NCBI GenBank assembly: GCA_034336665.1
Contig: CM067576.1
Span: forward strand, 11,895,385-11,959,384
DNA length: 64,000 bases
From: Luscinia megarhynchos
Lineage: Eukaryota > Chordata > Aves > Passeriformes > Turdidae
Direction: 5' to 3'
A program made the translations under genes and the position numbers. Below, piece after piece: positions 1 through 14,500 of the stretch (positions are counted from its first letter, which is position 1; each line of letters starts with the position of its first letter). Under the pieces are notes generated by a model. The model did not search any database, was not told the origin of the DNA, and saw nothing but the letters and a program-made list of their open reading frames with translations.

Positions 1-3000
1 AATACAGGGCAGGTAGTGTTTTTTCACAGTAAATAATTATATATCACATAAAGTTATTAGAAATTTTTCCTTTGGATTTTATATTCTAATGATGTTTTAA
101 GTGAATAGCAGCTCAGAGGTTTTGAGAGTTGTGATATGTAAATATTTTATGTGAGCTGAGGCTCACATGTGTAATCAGACAATAGTTTATCTGCCATTGA
201 TTTGTTCCAAAATACAATCACAGACATTTTTTTGACATTTGCTTGATCCTAAAGTGTTGTTTCAGGAAGTATCATAGTCCTGTGAGAAAAGACTGAAACT
301 GGTTTTATCTAGAATTACCATGAGGGCTATTATTCCCAAAAGCTATTTTTATGCAAAAAGTGGTGGGTACTTCTGATATCCTGAATTTATTGGTGTGTAA
401 GAGTGCTTCCAAGTGGTACATTTAGAAAAGATTTATTTGCATCAGGTAGTGACAACTGCTGAAATTAGGAATTTAAGTCTTCATTGCTTCCTTAGGTTTC
501 TGTGGCAGTGAATGTTGTGCTGTGCACTGGCTTTGAAACCAAAAACTAATTAAACCCTGATGTAAAAGAAGAGACATCAACTGCCAGGTTTAGGGGAAGA
601 GGTGATTCATTTGGCTGCTTCCAGTGCCCAGCCTGGAAGCTGCTCATCAGAAAACTCCCATCACTTCTAGGGGGAAAAGTGTGCAAGTCCTGGAATTAAT
701 TACAGCAGACACTCATTACCTAATGTCTTCTGCTGAGGCTGGTTTTTACACACTTAGCAGATTTTAACATTAGGATTTTAACTCTTGAGGCATTGGTTCT
801 GTACAGTTGACAAGATAAATTTGCTTAAGTATTTCACTCTCTAGACATTGTGACCTTGGAGCAATCTCTTATTTAGTTAGATGCTATTCCCTTTTTAGCT
901 TTGATTACAAGATTTTCAAAACCTGTATTTGAGAATTAAAGCCCTTTTGAAACTATGCATTTCCTATCTGAATCTCTGCTCTGCTGTTCCAATTTACTAT
1001 TTGAACTATATTAATACTCAGTATCCGCAAGAAATTTGAGGCCTGAAGGAACAGACACTCCTAAAATGTTCTTTATGTTTCAATTCCTAACGGAAAGTCA
1101 GTCTAGGGATTTATTTATTATTTCAGATGCTTTTGCACTAGGCTTTGAGTTATACCTCTCTGCTATTGCCATAATTCTGAGCTTTCTGAATTTAGCCATA
1201 TCACTTTATATGATCTATATGAATAATAAATGATACTTTTCTGTCTTGTGCTTACTCTTCAGTGCATTCTCATGGTTTCAAGGGTTTTCTACTGCTGCTG
1301 ATTAGCTGGATGAATAATGGAAAGTACAATGAAGCTTAAATTCAGAAAATTTTCAGCACAAAATATGAAACTCTAATAAAAGAAAATCTATGAACATTGT
1401 ATTGTATATACAAAGTTGACAAAGATTTTATCTCTAGTTCAGTGTATTAGAAACCTGAACTAGAAAAATTACTCAGAGCTGGCTTGAATTGTGGGAGTTT
1501 GATGCCTCTGGAAATGGTGATCAAATTACAACTCTGCTGAGTGTTGCTTTGTTTCCTAGAGTAGGAGAATAGGATGGACCTACACTTCCACTGAAATACT
1601 TTCATGAAGTTGGTATTGGGTTTATTATTCTCACTTCTGTCCTGCTGTGTTGCACAAATACAGTACACTACCAACCAGAAGAATGATTGTCTCACTCTTA
1701 GGTACTTAGGCCCTACCTTAAATTTAGCAGCTGCCATAATCTTAGGTCACTTATATAAAGTAATTTTTTTTTCTAACAGTTTTGGCAGTTGCTTCCCAGT
1801 TTGAGGAGGCAAGTCCAAATGAAGGCTTTTCCTAGGCAAGCTTTTAATGTGCTGGGCGGAGCAGGAAGACTGGTCCCCTGAGTCAGTTGTTTACCACAAG
1901 TTTTCCTTTATTGGAGAGCACTTGTGCTGACTCCTTATACACCTTGGTAATGATAGCTACTTATTCCTGCTTTTCCTTCAGGGGAGTAGAATGAAATGTG
2001 CTTAAGTTTTAGGCAGAAAACTGGCAAAAGTTGATGCAATTAATGCTCCTTCCAACAGAAGATGAATTAAAATGAATTGGAGCAGATTGGGTTTAATCTC
2101 CTTGGCTGGCATCTTCAAACAAATGAGGTGTTTGAGACAGTTACATGTTGAGCACCTGCCTTTCCTCAGGACTCCTGAAGTTCTCAGCCTTTAGTACAGT
2201 CACATCCTGATGGAAGTTGGCTGCCAGGCAGTTTCTTGTTTGCTGATTTTTCTTTTTAAATTTTTATTTAGCCCTTTATGGGCAGCTATTATCCAGCACA
2301 GAACTTGTGTTATCTTTTAGAGCTGCCTCCTCTTCTGTCTCTGCATGTAGTCGTCTTGCTCCTGGATTTGCAGGTCAGTAAAGCAAGTTAAAAAGTGCAA
2401 AACAGAAAGCAACTGATGGATTTTAGCTTCATTAGAAATATGTTTTTTTTTATGAGGATAGAAGAGCAAAAGGACCTCAGAGGTATTTAATATAGCAGAC
2501 TTGTCAGGGAAAGGCATTCAGATTATTAACAGTTAGATTATAGTGGAGAATGACTGAGAGGAGAATTTGTATTTAAGCTGCCATTCATCATTTGGTATAC
2601 TTTTTTAGGTATAGAGACTTCAGTCTCTTAAACAGTTCCCAAAAGACAGATGTTTGGAATAATTAAGATATACTTTATTTTGTAGGCATTTGAAATATGA
2701 CTTGGAATGAGCAAAATGCATGTATAGGTCTGGATTAACTTTAACACCAAGCTGGGAAATATTGTGCCAACACTGAGCACAGAGCCTGTATTAGCAAACC
2801 TCCTTGTTAATGCTTTCAGTAGCTTGCTGCTGTGCATTTTTCCTCCAGCATGTTGTGTTACCAGAAGTTAATGGAGAGCTGTGGTTATGCACAGGCTGAA
2901 GATCTCTTCAGGAATGTTGGTAGAGTCTTACATGATGTTTATATTTATGCAATTCTGAAGTATTAGGGATCAGTTCATCCTGACAGTCTTGTCCACTCCA

Positions 3001-6000
3001 GTTTTCAGTAGAGTACTTTGTTGAATGTAGGTAGGAAATGAAATGTCTGCTTTTCAAGTGCTGTAAAATTAAGGGTTCAGAATGGAAGCTGGGGTTTGTG
3101 TCCCAGTCTGTTTGAAGGGTTCACTCGGTACCAGTGATGTTTTCAGTGACTTTCACAAGTGAAGTGCATGGGTTTGCCAGTCAATATGGAAATAGTCACC
3201 AGCTGAAGCAGCAGCTCAGCTGTCTTCTGCCTGAGATTTTGTTTATTCTAGAGAAAGAGATGTGGCTCTGGTAACTAACATGGAAGTAAAACACTTGTGG
3301 AAATGGATATTTTGATCAAGCATTGACATACTTCATTAAAAAACCCTGCAACTCATTTTTCAGTATTAAATATGCAAATAGAGCTGAAGAAAACATATTA
3401 AATATCCAGTGGCTTTGTGCTGCAGGTGTTTTTTGTTTGTTGTTATTCTTCCAGTTGAGGTATATTTTTCTGTCAGAAATCTGTATGTGCTGTGCTTTTC
3501 CTTATATAGCTTAGTGTGAAAAAATAGCAGTCAAATCCTGAATTAAGCATTATGAGATCACATTTCATGGAACACCTATTTACTTATCACTAAATAGTTG
3601 AATTGCATTAAAATATTGTGCTGTGGAACCATTTAATTTTCTCAGCAAATGAGGTGAATAAAACTGAAATGGAACTGCTCAGAAAGATCTTTTCCTTTCA
3701 ACTGCATGCTGTAAACAGAAATTATAGCTGTCCATCAAATGTGACCTTGGTGACATGCCATGGAGATGGCTCTTGATCCTGAAATGTCATTATGATTTTT
3801 GAATATTGGCAATGGGTTTAGAGGAGCTCATTGGGTCAATAGGTTGTTTGAGATTGTGACTGAATTAATACATTTGCTAGGAGCTCGGGAATCTTTGAGT
3901 GTAACTGCAGAATATTTTTGCTGGATGTTAGCCAGTGAAGTTACATTATCAAGCAAGGAGTTGATGAAACTCAGGTCAAGTTTACATTTTATCTTGTCCA
4001 CTGTTGGTTTGCACTGATCTTTATGCTGCTGTAAAGGAACTAGTTTAAGGATGAGTTGGGAAGATCCAGGTAAGTTCAGCTGCATGAGTGGCCTCATTGC
4101 ACACACTTAAGGGGGCTAAAAAGAAACAAGACACCTGTTGTGGTAAAATTCTAAACTTTCTTTAAACTACCAGCAAGTTGTGCTCCACCACACTGCAGGA
4201 GTACCAGAGATGGGTTGAAGAAGAAATCAGTATTTTTCATGGGCTCTGTATAGTGGGCAGTATTGGGGGATTAATCATTCCCCAAAGGCTTTGTTTCAGC
4301 TTTTTTTGCAGAACAACAGAAATGAGTTTGTGCTTGGGGTGGGAGCATGAATGCTGTCAGGTTTTTCTGTTGTCCTCACAGATTTGGGCATTTGGATGTT
4401 CCTTGTGCAATAATAATCTGTGTTTGACTTTCAGTGTTTCTCCAAGAGCTGCTGTACAGTGAGGTGTTGGCCCTGAGTTCAAAAGTTTAGCATTTTGCTC
4501 CCTCTGAAGGCCCTGTAAAAACCTTGTTTAAGCTTGTTAGCTCAGACTTTTGATAATATTTTGTGCTTTTGTCTGGAAGCTAATCTGGAGATAGGGAAGT
4601 GAGAGGAAAATATTTGGGCCTAGTACAGTTATGGTGGACATGTGATTTACACCTTAGCTGCTGTTGGAAGTGTTTCCAGGCAAACACTACTTTTAACACT
4701 TCTCTTTTTGCCATAAAATCACCTTTGGACAAAAAACTTTACGGCTTGGAAGAAGTTCTTTGTCTGCCTTCAGCAATAAAGTGTGGTTTTTATTGAAAGG
4801 CAGAAACTGAACATGGGATTTCATGTGGAATTTTACTGAACCTGTTAGTATCTTCTGAAGACATATTCAAATATTAGTGGTGGTTGGGTTTTGGGTGTTT
4901 TGCTATTGCCAACAAGAGGCCAAGAGCCAGTGAGATGTTTGGCATTGGTAAACCTGTCCCACCTAAACAGTGTTAGCTGAATTTCCATCCCTGGGCAAAT
5001 AATTCTGAATGATAGGCAGCAATTGCTGCCTAAATACAGCATTTCAGGATGTTCAGTCACAGTTACCATTTCTTTGGCATCTGTTGATTATTCTAGCCAT
5101 AAACCAAATGGGAAGAGAGGGCCAATCCTGGGTCATTCTGGAGAATCATTCTGTGAAAGTCATGTCTGAGACATGTTTGACTAACACCTATCACAGGGCA
5201 ATATGAGAAAGTGCTGAAGTTCAGTCACAAGGGAGAGACAAATATAACTGGGAAAAAGTCGTGTTTTGCATTATCCATGATATGATTTCTCCTTGATCCC
5301 ATGAACTCTTGCAATTTCCAAATAGAATGTAATTAGAAAGCATGTGGACATCCATGTGGTGTAATTGAGAAATATGTTTAGAAGAATAAATCCCTACCAG
5401 CCAGCTTTCTTAGCTGGTGCTTTGAAATTCTCTAATTGGATTACTAGCAGATGGTGCCATTTCTATTGTTTTGCCTCACAGCAGTCTTTGCTCCAAAAGG
5501 AAGAAAAAAGTGCTTTATTTCTAATTAGAGGACTGTTTCATCTGGAAAATGTTGCCTTTAGTAATCTGCCTCACAGCTATTATCAAATAGTGGTAGATAA
5601 GGATTTCACCGATTCACAGATCTTGGAGAATATGGATTATTACTTGTTTCCAGTGAAAAGTCCTCTGGTACTTAAGCTGAGGAATTATGCCATTCCAGCA
5701 TTTGTGCTGAAGGCCCTTTGACTGACTCCTTTTGAAACTGAAATGTAGTTTAACTTTAATTTTTTTCTTGTATCTACTTCACTAACAGCTGAAAATACTC
5801 TTTCATTTTGGAAATAGGCTGTCTTCCACATTCAGGCACCAAATAGCTCAAACTATTTCTGTTGCAAGTTTTGTGGAGGTAAAAAGTTCTGCTTGTAACT
5901 AATTAATCTTCCTGAATGCTGTACAACTCATCATTTGTCGTTTGGATATACATAATTAATCTTAGCAACTGGAGCATGACTTTGCAACAAGACTTGGGAT

Positions 6001-7892
6001 ATATCTTCAGACTGAGATCTTGATTTTATTATGATGGGAGTAAACAAGCAGAAGTTTAGTCTTGAATCAGTGACTTAATTCACACGCTATTTTCTGATCA
6101 ATTTCCATTTACTTTGCCCTATAAGGTTGATTTCATTTTTTTAAAAATTTTTTTTAGTATGTAATAAGTCCATTTTGACTATCAATATGTAGGCTCTAAG
6201 ATTCCTGATAAAGACAGGTAAGTTTATCTGTTAACTTAGGGTTAAATTTTCTCCTGTGTTTAGAAAGGCTTTTGTTACAGAATGCTGCTTTTATGAAAAA
6301 CTTCAGTAAAGTTTCCTCAGGGAAGCAGAATATTCCTGTAACTAAGATTTACAAGACTAGAGAGGATGTACAATTGCCACTAAAGCATCATGAAAAGCAG
6401 ATATTCCCAAAATTCTGAACCGACAACCTAATTTTTCTGAATGTCAAGTTTAATTGCAGTACAAGTTGCTTAAGTGAGTGTCTGGAAGTGTACATGGATG
6501 GGACCTTTGGGGTCCTGACAGCATTTAACATTTTCTATCTGTCCTTTCTAAACCCTAGCAGGACTTGGATGTGTTGTTTGGCTCTGCCAGTATTGATGCC
6601 TCCTTCAGCTGAAAAATATCTTGGAAAACAAATGCAGCTGTTAAAGAGTTCTGCTAGAGCTGTTACTTAGAAATTATAGTTTTTCGTGTTAAGGATTTGA
6701 TCTGTTTTGATTATATTTGCTCACCTATTGGCCACCAAAGCTGTAAAGTTTAGAAGGGAAATGCAAATACTTGCACAAATTTATATCATATCTAATCAAT
6801 CACTTGTAATGATTGTCACATGGATACAGCATTTAGTAGTTATTAAATATTGCACATTTAATCAGATGCACATAGAGCCTCATGCAGGGTTTGCAATTTC
6901 TATACTGGATAGGGAAGTCTCATTTATTTTCCAATCCCTTATAAATAGATGTATTTTTCAATGAAAAAGGCAACATTGCAAATTGGAGTTGTTTACTGGA
7001 GCAATATCTGTGATAAAGCTGGAGAGGAAGAGTTCTATTAAAGTTGGCCTCGACAGAAACATATCAAGCAGACTGCCATTTCTGGTACTGACCAATGATC
7101 TTTTCTAGGCTTTGGAACAGCTTTCTGACCTCTGTGTCTGGGAATAGTCTCAAAAGGAAATAGAATGATTCCTTTTCCTTTAATGGCTCTCGAGTGGGCT
7201 GTGAACTCTGGGGTTTGTGTTGGTGATTAAATGGTCCTCACTGCCTATACACTGATTTTTACAATGGCAAGGCACTGCTATCATGTACAAAAAACTTGGC
7301 TGTTTGGCTCCAGTGAGATCCTTTGGTGCATCCTGGATGCAGAAGCAATGGGTTCCAAGGCCTGATCTCTACAGCACCTGCTCCTGAGTACAGAGCTGTT
7401 GCAGCAAAATAGGGTTCTGAATGATCAAGGTCAAACAATGAAATATCACTTGTATTTACCTAAACAAAGCACCTGGGCTTGAGTTGGAACCAAAATGATT
7501 TAGAATTTGGATAAAATAAGTGAATTTTATTGTTGTATGTTCGTGAGTTTTTTACTGTTTGGAATTAAGAGTTCCTTCAGCTTTATGTTGTCATCTGGTC
7601 CTTTCTGAAGGATACATTTATATTTCTGCTTTGGACAGCTGTAGTAGTGACTTCATTGCTGCAGCATGTGTTTATGGGAATTATCAGGCTTGAAACTTGT
7701 TACGAGAGTTTTGTGCCTTGGGTCAGTGTCTGGTTTTTCAGGACACGTGCTGGGAACTCAGGGGTGATGCTGCTTGAAGCTGCAAAACTGGCTGTTTGGT
7801 TTGGATACTGATGATTTGGAATGTTCTATTTTAATGGGTTAAGCAAGCAAATAAGAGGAAGTCTCAAACTTGTATTCAACTGAAGTTGCTCA
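1..7892. other. AT-rich non-coding stretch
   Basis: I see no convincing gene here. The sequence is AT-rich with scattered short homopolymers and no recognisable repeat family. The longest open frames (5365-5721 and the overlapping pair near 3800-4100) have no family signature. Around 6700-7060 the bases are rich in homeodomain-like and POU-like words (for example ATGCAAAT near 6761) and an inverted CAATCA...TGATTG pair near 6796. That would fit a conserved non-coding element, but it cannot be told from chance without an alignment. Confidence 0.5.
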
Positions 7893-8261
7893 GTGTTTCT
7901 TCTGGCCAGATCCAGAGAAGGGCCCTCACAAAAGCTAAATTGCACTAGTAGGCATTGCACTGGGAGTGCCACTCCAGCTCTGCTGAAGTATCAGTGCTCA
8001 AAGCTGCTGCACATTGCCATCCAATTTGTTTGCCTTTTTTGCAGTCCCCAAGAATGTATTCTAGGCAAGAGAAGTAGGCTAAACATGTACAGAACACAGT
8101 CTGATTTTTTTCTCTCAGGAGTTGTGATGGCTGAAACCCCAAAGAGGAAAGCAGCCTCTCTTAGGTGGATCCCTGGGATAAGAGGTGGAAGGAAGGGATG
8201 TGAATATCCAGTGGGAAGAAAGGATAAGAATGCAAGAGTGAAGGGCAGGCTCAGAGCACAG

Positions 8262-11200
8262 GTAATTCACATGTATTCCTTCGTGTGTGAGGCAGGGGCT
8301 GGGACTCTGTGCAGAATGAAAAGGAACCTGAGAATTATAAACAGAGGTTTTTTACATGCTTTTGTCCTGATATTTTCCTTTCTGATGATATGCTGCTTTA
8401 TTAAATCAGTAAACTTATCAATTGCCATTAAGGAAATGAGTTCACTCAGAATCCCATATCTTCAATCAGCTTTCCCACCCTTCAAGATGAGGATTTCACT
8501 GATGTTTGATAGGGGGAAACACTTGAAACCTGGACCCTGTTGCTGTCAAATTTAGCCCAAAGTTTTGTTGAGGGATAATACTTTTGGAATGATAATGCTT
8601 TTAGGATGTTAGTAAATCCAGGTTCTTGGATCACTTCTGGAAGTTTGGCTGTTACTAATAGAAGAGAAAACCTCTTCCTATAGTCTGATTCTTCTACTAA
8701 GGTTTTGTATTTCAATAAATAGTTAAATTTGCTTAATTGACATCATCACCAAGTCAGGGTGAATGGTTTGCCAGGGTGTCTGTGGCTGACCTTAGCTAAT
8801 GTCTCAGTCACTTTTTGTTACTGGAATAAAACTTTTAAGTGTTGATTTTTCTTCTTTATTGGTGGATTAAAATTTCTGAGTTCAAAGAAAATTGTTGATC
8901 CTTTGTAGCTGCTGAAGTAAAACTCTCCCAGCATTGTTCCACTGACTCTGCTCTCTGTAATGGTGTCTGCTTCAGGACCAGCTTAATTTCCTGGACTAGT
9001 GCAAGCTTACCTAAATCAAAAGATCATTACCCAGGCTGGCCTTGCTACTGCTGCACAAGGCAGCCAAGCAGGGCACAATGATGCCATAAGTTCTTATTCT
9101 GCATAGTGGTTCCTGTACCACTGAGATTCACCAGTTCTTGTGAATCTGTATTCTACAATCATTAAGCACTTTTTCTCAGGATATGGCAATCCAGATTTTT
9201 ACCCAAGAGGACTGGCTGTCTGTTCTTGGCCGTTCACCACATTGTTTCCAGTATAATTTTGAGTCTGATGCAGATCTAGTATTGATCTTAAAGGGTTGAA
9301 ATCTTTTCACATAGGAGCTTTCAAACATTTGAATCCTTAATTGGGTGAATTATTTTCAAGCAATCCAAGCTCCAAGAGCTGACAAGTGAATCACAAAGTG
9401 CAATTTCTAAGACAAAGACAGATAAAGATATGGATGTGTGCCTGAATGAAAATTCTGCTGAGAGCTTATCTCTGCCTTCACCTCTATGAAATTGTGCCAG
9501 TAACTTGAACAATGCAAGCTTTTCTTCCAGCAGTGAAGTCATGATACTATCCTCCAGCAAAAATCACCTCTTCCAGATTCTGAAAGCAATGCTCAGTAGT
9601 CTTGTTACTGAATTAACTAAGTTACCAAAAAGCTGGCATGGCAAAATTAAGTGTAAGTTCTGATCAGGCAGTTTGAACTAAGTCAAAATGTTCAGCTGTG
9701 TCTGTAGCTGGCTCATGTACAAGCACTGTGGTCATGGAGAAGGGCTTAGAGCAGATAAATGGGAAGAAATGTAACACCTGTGTTACTTATCCCTGTTCCT
9801 CAGGGATATTTGTGTGGGATAGCAAAGCAGTAGCTGTGTTTTAAAGGAATTATTGATTTGTATTCATATTGTTTGAGTAATTAGCAGTGGTCCACCACCA
9901 AATATCACTATGCTTGACCCTCATTCTGTGCTACTGTGTTGAATTTTGCAACTGGATCCTTTAACTGAGGTGTGAAATTTGAGGGAGATGTCATAGTAAC
10001 TGATACATCAGGCTTTCTGCTGCTCTCATATTTAACAAGCTTTGTTTGCCAGCTCCCCAAATCAAAAGGTTAGAGCACCTGTAACTGTTGCCAGAAGTGT
10101 TAAACATCTTTTCAAGTCCTGCTTTTCTGTTTTTCAGAGGTTTTCTGTGCTTTCCTATAATTTTTTAGTATTGTCAACTCCCTTGGGACTGGAACAATTG
10201 TGTAGCAGGCAAAAGCCAATCTGGAGACAACAGGGCTGCATCTAAAGCTTTGTTTTAAGACAGGGCCCAATAGATAGCACTACTTGTGCTTTTGAAGCTT
10301 TATCTTGCTTAATCAAAATCCAGGCAAGATGAAAATGTTTTTTCCATGCCAGATGCCCTGACTGGCAGATGTCTCCTGATCCTTTAGGGGGCCTGAGTGG
10401 GTTTTGTCTTTTTTTGTTGTTTTGTTTTCTTCCCAGAACTCTTTAATCATAGCAAGTGTGACTGAGGTCTCAAACACATAATACAGAAGTGTTCCAATGC
10501 TTATGAATTTTTAAGATCTTATCCATCTTATGAAAATGTAATTAGGTCTGCCAACTCCTGAATTTTCCTTCCTTCAGTTTTCTTTCAATGTTAGTGGGGG
10601 GTCCAAAGCCATTTGCCTTTGTGTGTCTGTGGAATGATCCTTTCATCAGAGTTGGTAGATACTGGCTATGTTTCATGAGAAGCCTTGACCATGCACAAAA
10701 TGAATGCCATGGGCAGGGCAGTGACATAAAAAAGGTTTTAAGGAGGAGTATAACATCTGGAGATAGTAGACATAGTAAGGTGGAGAAAAAATGAGGATAA
10801 AAATAAAAAGATCATATAAGAGGGTAGCATTAATTGTGTTAACATCACAACAAGTTTTTTACTCTAGAGCTGTACTAAAAATTTATCATGAGTTCTTCAA
10901 TTTCTGCTCCAAACCAGCTATGTAACACATAGAGGCAAAAACACTGCACCTACTACAGTGAAATAACTTTTAACAAAAAAAACAAACCCAAAACAAAATG
11001 TGAAAATCAGTGGGTGTTAATCATGTTTGTTCACAGCAGGATTTCTAGTTTGTATTCCATTTTTCAAGGAGTCAACTTGTGCACATGGAGCAAGTATTTA
11101 AAAAATAGATAACTGGGTGAGAAAATAATTGTGTGCTATAGCTACTTTAAGTCTGGAAGGTTTTGCTGTCATCAACTTCATAGATTTTGTTTAGCAAAAT

Positions 11201-11500
11201 TTCGACAACAGCATAGCCCCTCACAGACTTTTTCCCAGCTCCCCTGCTCCAAGTTATGAAGTAGATAATCTCCAGTTCTTTTGCAACTATTGAACCCTAT
11301 GAAGGGACTGTAACCACTTTTCACCTGTTCAATATCTGTATAGTGAGTTTAAAATTTGAAATCTTGATCATATCTAACCCAGCCTTGCCAATATTAAATA
11401 TTTTTATCACTGACTCCTCACTTTCTATGAGTATTTCTTTGCTTTCAAGGTTTCACTGATCTGACATGTACTTGAGGGTTTTTGTGTGGTGTTTTTTTGT
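8262..11500. other. Non-coding stretch, nothing recognised
   Basis: AT-rich DNA with only short open frames on both strands, none with a recognisable domain. I found no repeat family, RNA gene or promoter-like GC cluster. Confidence 0.5.
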
Positions 11501-11511
11501 TGTTGTTGGTT

Positions 11512-11585
11512 GGGGGGGAGTGTGTTTTTTTTTGGGTGGGGGGGATAGGGGGGATTTGGTGCTTTTTTTTTTTTTTTTTTTTTTT
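11512..11585 (+). repeat. G-run cluster followed by a 23-T tract
   Basis: A run of seven G (11512-11518) is followed by T-rich spacer, then GGG, seven G and six G separated by T and ATA (11534-11553), then 23 consecutive T (11563-11585). The part at 11534-11553 satisfies the G3+N1-7 pattern for an intramolecular G-quadruplex on the + strand. The 142-residue frame across it (11482-11910) begins in low-complexity sequence and is not treated as a gene. Confidence 0.7.
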
Positions 11586-11589
11586 CATT

Positions 11590-14500
11590 ACAGTTCAGTA
11601 CCAAGTCCCTGAAACAACTTTGAAACTGGTCAAGTTTTACCTAAGAGGTTTTAATGGAAGTGTCAAGGGGAGAAACAGAGCTCCCATCACCACTAACTCA
11701 CTTGAAAGTGATAATCCACGAATTTATTGCTTACCAAAAGGAAAACAAGCCCTTCAGCTGTATTTAAGCAGCCTAAGTGCTAGTTTTGCTGGCAGTATGT
11801 CATGCCCTTGCTGTCCTGGTCCCCTTCCTTTGTGCCACCATAGAAAGTTTGCCTCTGTGGCAGTGAAGGATGTGCTGGGTGTCCTGGGCACAGACAAGTC
11901 TAGGCTGTGATGTGACTGATGTGCTGTGACTCCTTCTCCAAGGGTAGACAGGTGAAATAAGGATTCATGTTTTTAAAAGTGTCAGTAATGTACAAGGTAC
12001 TTGTGCTACTCAGTGCACTCATCACACACGAGCTCCCCAATTCTCTGTAGCTGTTTGACATGACCTGGCTCATAGAGCCCAGTGAATGCCTTTGGAATTA
12101 CTGGAGATGAAAGCAACAACTTTGAGGACAGTTTCTGCCTGCTTGAATGTATGATAATCTTCTGAGTCCCATGATAAATCAGTGCTGTCACAGCTTATTG
12201 GACATGCCATTGCTAATGGAGAAATACATCTTTCAAATTAATCTAGATGACAGCTTGTCATCTTTACAGAACTTATTGACTATGACCAGAATTTTGAACA
12301 AATCATGAGTATCTTAGATCAGGATCCACAAGAAAATGCATTTGACAGTTGCCCTTTATCAAAGCTGTTTTTGCCAAGTGTGGTCTAAATGGGATAGTAG
12401 AGATTACTTAATGTACTATATTAGGTCTCAATTATGGATGTGAATTACTATGCTTATTTTCTTTATTCTAGCCAACATCTGTATGTGGAAAAACATGGAA
12501 ATTAATGTACATGTTTAACTGGCTCTGAGGAGGGTTTTGACTTGGAACAACATTATCTAATATACCTTCAACTACCATAAGTTTTACTTCCCATTTCATA
12601 GGCAAATTTAAGACTGGTAATATCTAATTATCTTACTTCTACTCTTCTATTTACTTTTATTATTTACCCAGCTGCCACCTTACTGCCTCACTCCCCCACC
12701 AAAAAGAGAAAGTGTTCTGAATTTAACTTCTTGTTGATTGTTTCCAGGAAAGGGAAGATTGATCCCAAATTACTTATAAACATCATTTCATCAAGGGCTG
12801 AACTTGTCTAATGACAAAACAAAACTTAGGGCGTAGTTTCAACTGCTCTGCTAAGAGGGCCTTTAAGTCAGAGAAATGTTTTCCTTTAATCTTTCTTGCC
12901 TCAACATGTGTCCTGTTCTTCCTCCCATCATTTTTTTTAAAAAATCCTGATAGAGACTTATATGCAATATCCTAAGTTGTTAATATGTTGAAGTTCTGAT
13001 GAAAGGAAATAGTACATAAAACAATTTGTTTTGGCAAGAGTGTGTGCCAAAAGCAAGCCCTCCCTTGATGTGTCAGTAGAGAAATAAACACAGGAGGGAG
13101 GAAAAATGCTGGAGAAAGCAAACACAAATAGAGTTTGGATATAGAAACACTGTAAGTTTACAAATAGTATCTATTAAACAAACATTTAGATTGGAAAGTT
13201 AAAGAAAATGAAGTTCTCCAGATACATGAAAGCTCTTACTAGTAAGCCTTAAAATAGAACAGAAGATATGAAATTGAAGTGATGAGGTGATTGTTTCTGT
13301 TCCCAGTTTGCGTTCTTGAAAGGCTTTACATGAGTTGCTCATATATTGGAGAAAATTCAAGGTTTCTCATTTGAGCTGTGGTTATAATTTTCCTGTCTTG
13401 TCCAGCCATGAGACAGCATTTTGCTTTGAGGAATACTTGGAGGACAGAGATTTTGGTTTTTACTTTATATCACAATAGTTTGCTTGCAAATCAGGCTTTA
13501 TGGCCTGTTGAGTGTGTGGCTTCCAGAAACTTGTATGTGTCTTGTAGGAGCATTGGGTCACGTGAAATGAAATAACTTCTAGAAAAGAAAAGGTCTGGGG
13601 TCGTGTGAGACTCTCCAGGACAATGAAGGTGCCTGGGAAATGGTGGAGGAGGAGGTGAGCAGATCACCTTCCCATGGACAGCAAGCCAGGCTGAAACACA
13701 ATCTCAACAGGCTTGTCTGCTTTATGCTCCACAGCTTCCAAGGACAGGGGGAATTCTCTTCAGGGCTCTGGAGCCCTTGTTCTGGCACAGGCTAAATAGC
13801 AGGGAGTGGTGCCACTTCACCATCACTCACCTCAGGTTATAAGGCACTGAGTGTTGGGGTGTCAGGGCAGGTGAACTCATTAGTCTGTAAATTAATTGAC
13901 ATCCCAATTCTAGTCCTTGAAGGGCTTACTAATGCACTCCCCATTAATATAACCAACGTGAAAACCACAGAAGTAGCCCCTAGTTTAAGTGCCACAGATC
14001 TAAGGGTTACTACAATCACAAAAACGTTGCAAAGCAAATCAAAGGAAAGATAAGCCATTTCACCATGATGGTCTCTTCTCCACAGAAAGGTGTGATGCTG
14101 TCACTTGGTGCCAGAGATGTGGTAACCTTAGTTTGCCACCTGAATATCCTAGAATTCACCCATGGTATAGGATATGTAGTTCAAGTGACAACAGCTTTTC
14201 CAGTTTTGAGCACCAAGTGATTGTAAAAGAATTGAATCTTAGAGTGCTAATTGCAAATATGAAGGCAAAAAATCCCAGAAGCCTGGGTCCTCTCTATTCC
14301 TTGTGCAATAATGGAACATGACTGATGTGGATTTAGCTTGCTGAAATTAAACCTTATGCAAAGGGTTCATTTAAAGTTCTTTAGCTTGTATTCCAACAAG
14401 TGTGGCTGCAGTATGTCAGCCTCTTTTCAGGCTGGTAAATAGCATGTGACTGCTCCATGACCATCACCCGTGAGACCCTTGCAGTTCATTTTTTACTGAC

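Noticed and set aside
3828..4028. Terminal-exon-like frame on the minus strand with a TTTACAG acceptor
   Set aside because: The opposite strand is open over the same bases and looks equally protein-like, no partner exon or poly(A) signal was clear, and no family was recognised.
5365..5721. 118-codon + strand open frame
   Set aside because: No recognised family, no splice context and no promoter nearby; its length is within chance expectation for 64 kb.
7893..8555. 220-codon + strand open frame
   Set aside because: Starts at a non-ATG codon in AT-rich DNA, crosses acceptor- and donor-like sites, and shows no domain. Only the inner 8119-8261 piece is kept as a weak observation.
13886..14050. 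Possible nuclear mitochondrial insertion
   Set aside because: The base composition differs from its surroundings, but neither strand gave a mitochondrial protein or rRNA I could recognise.
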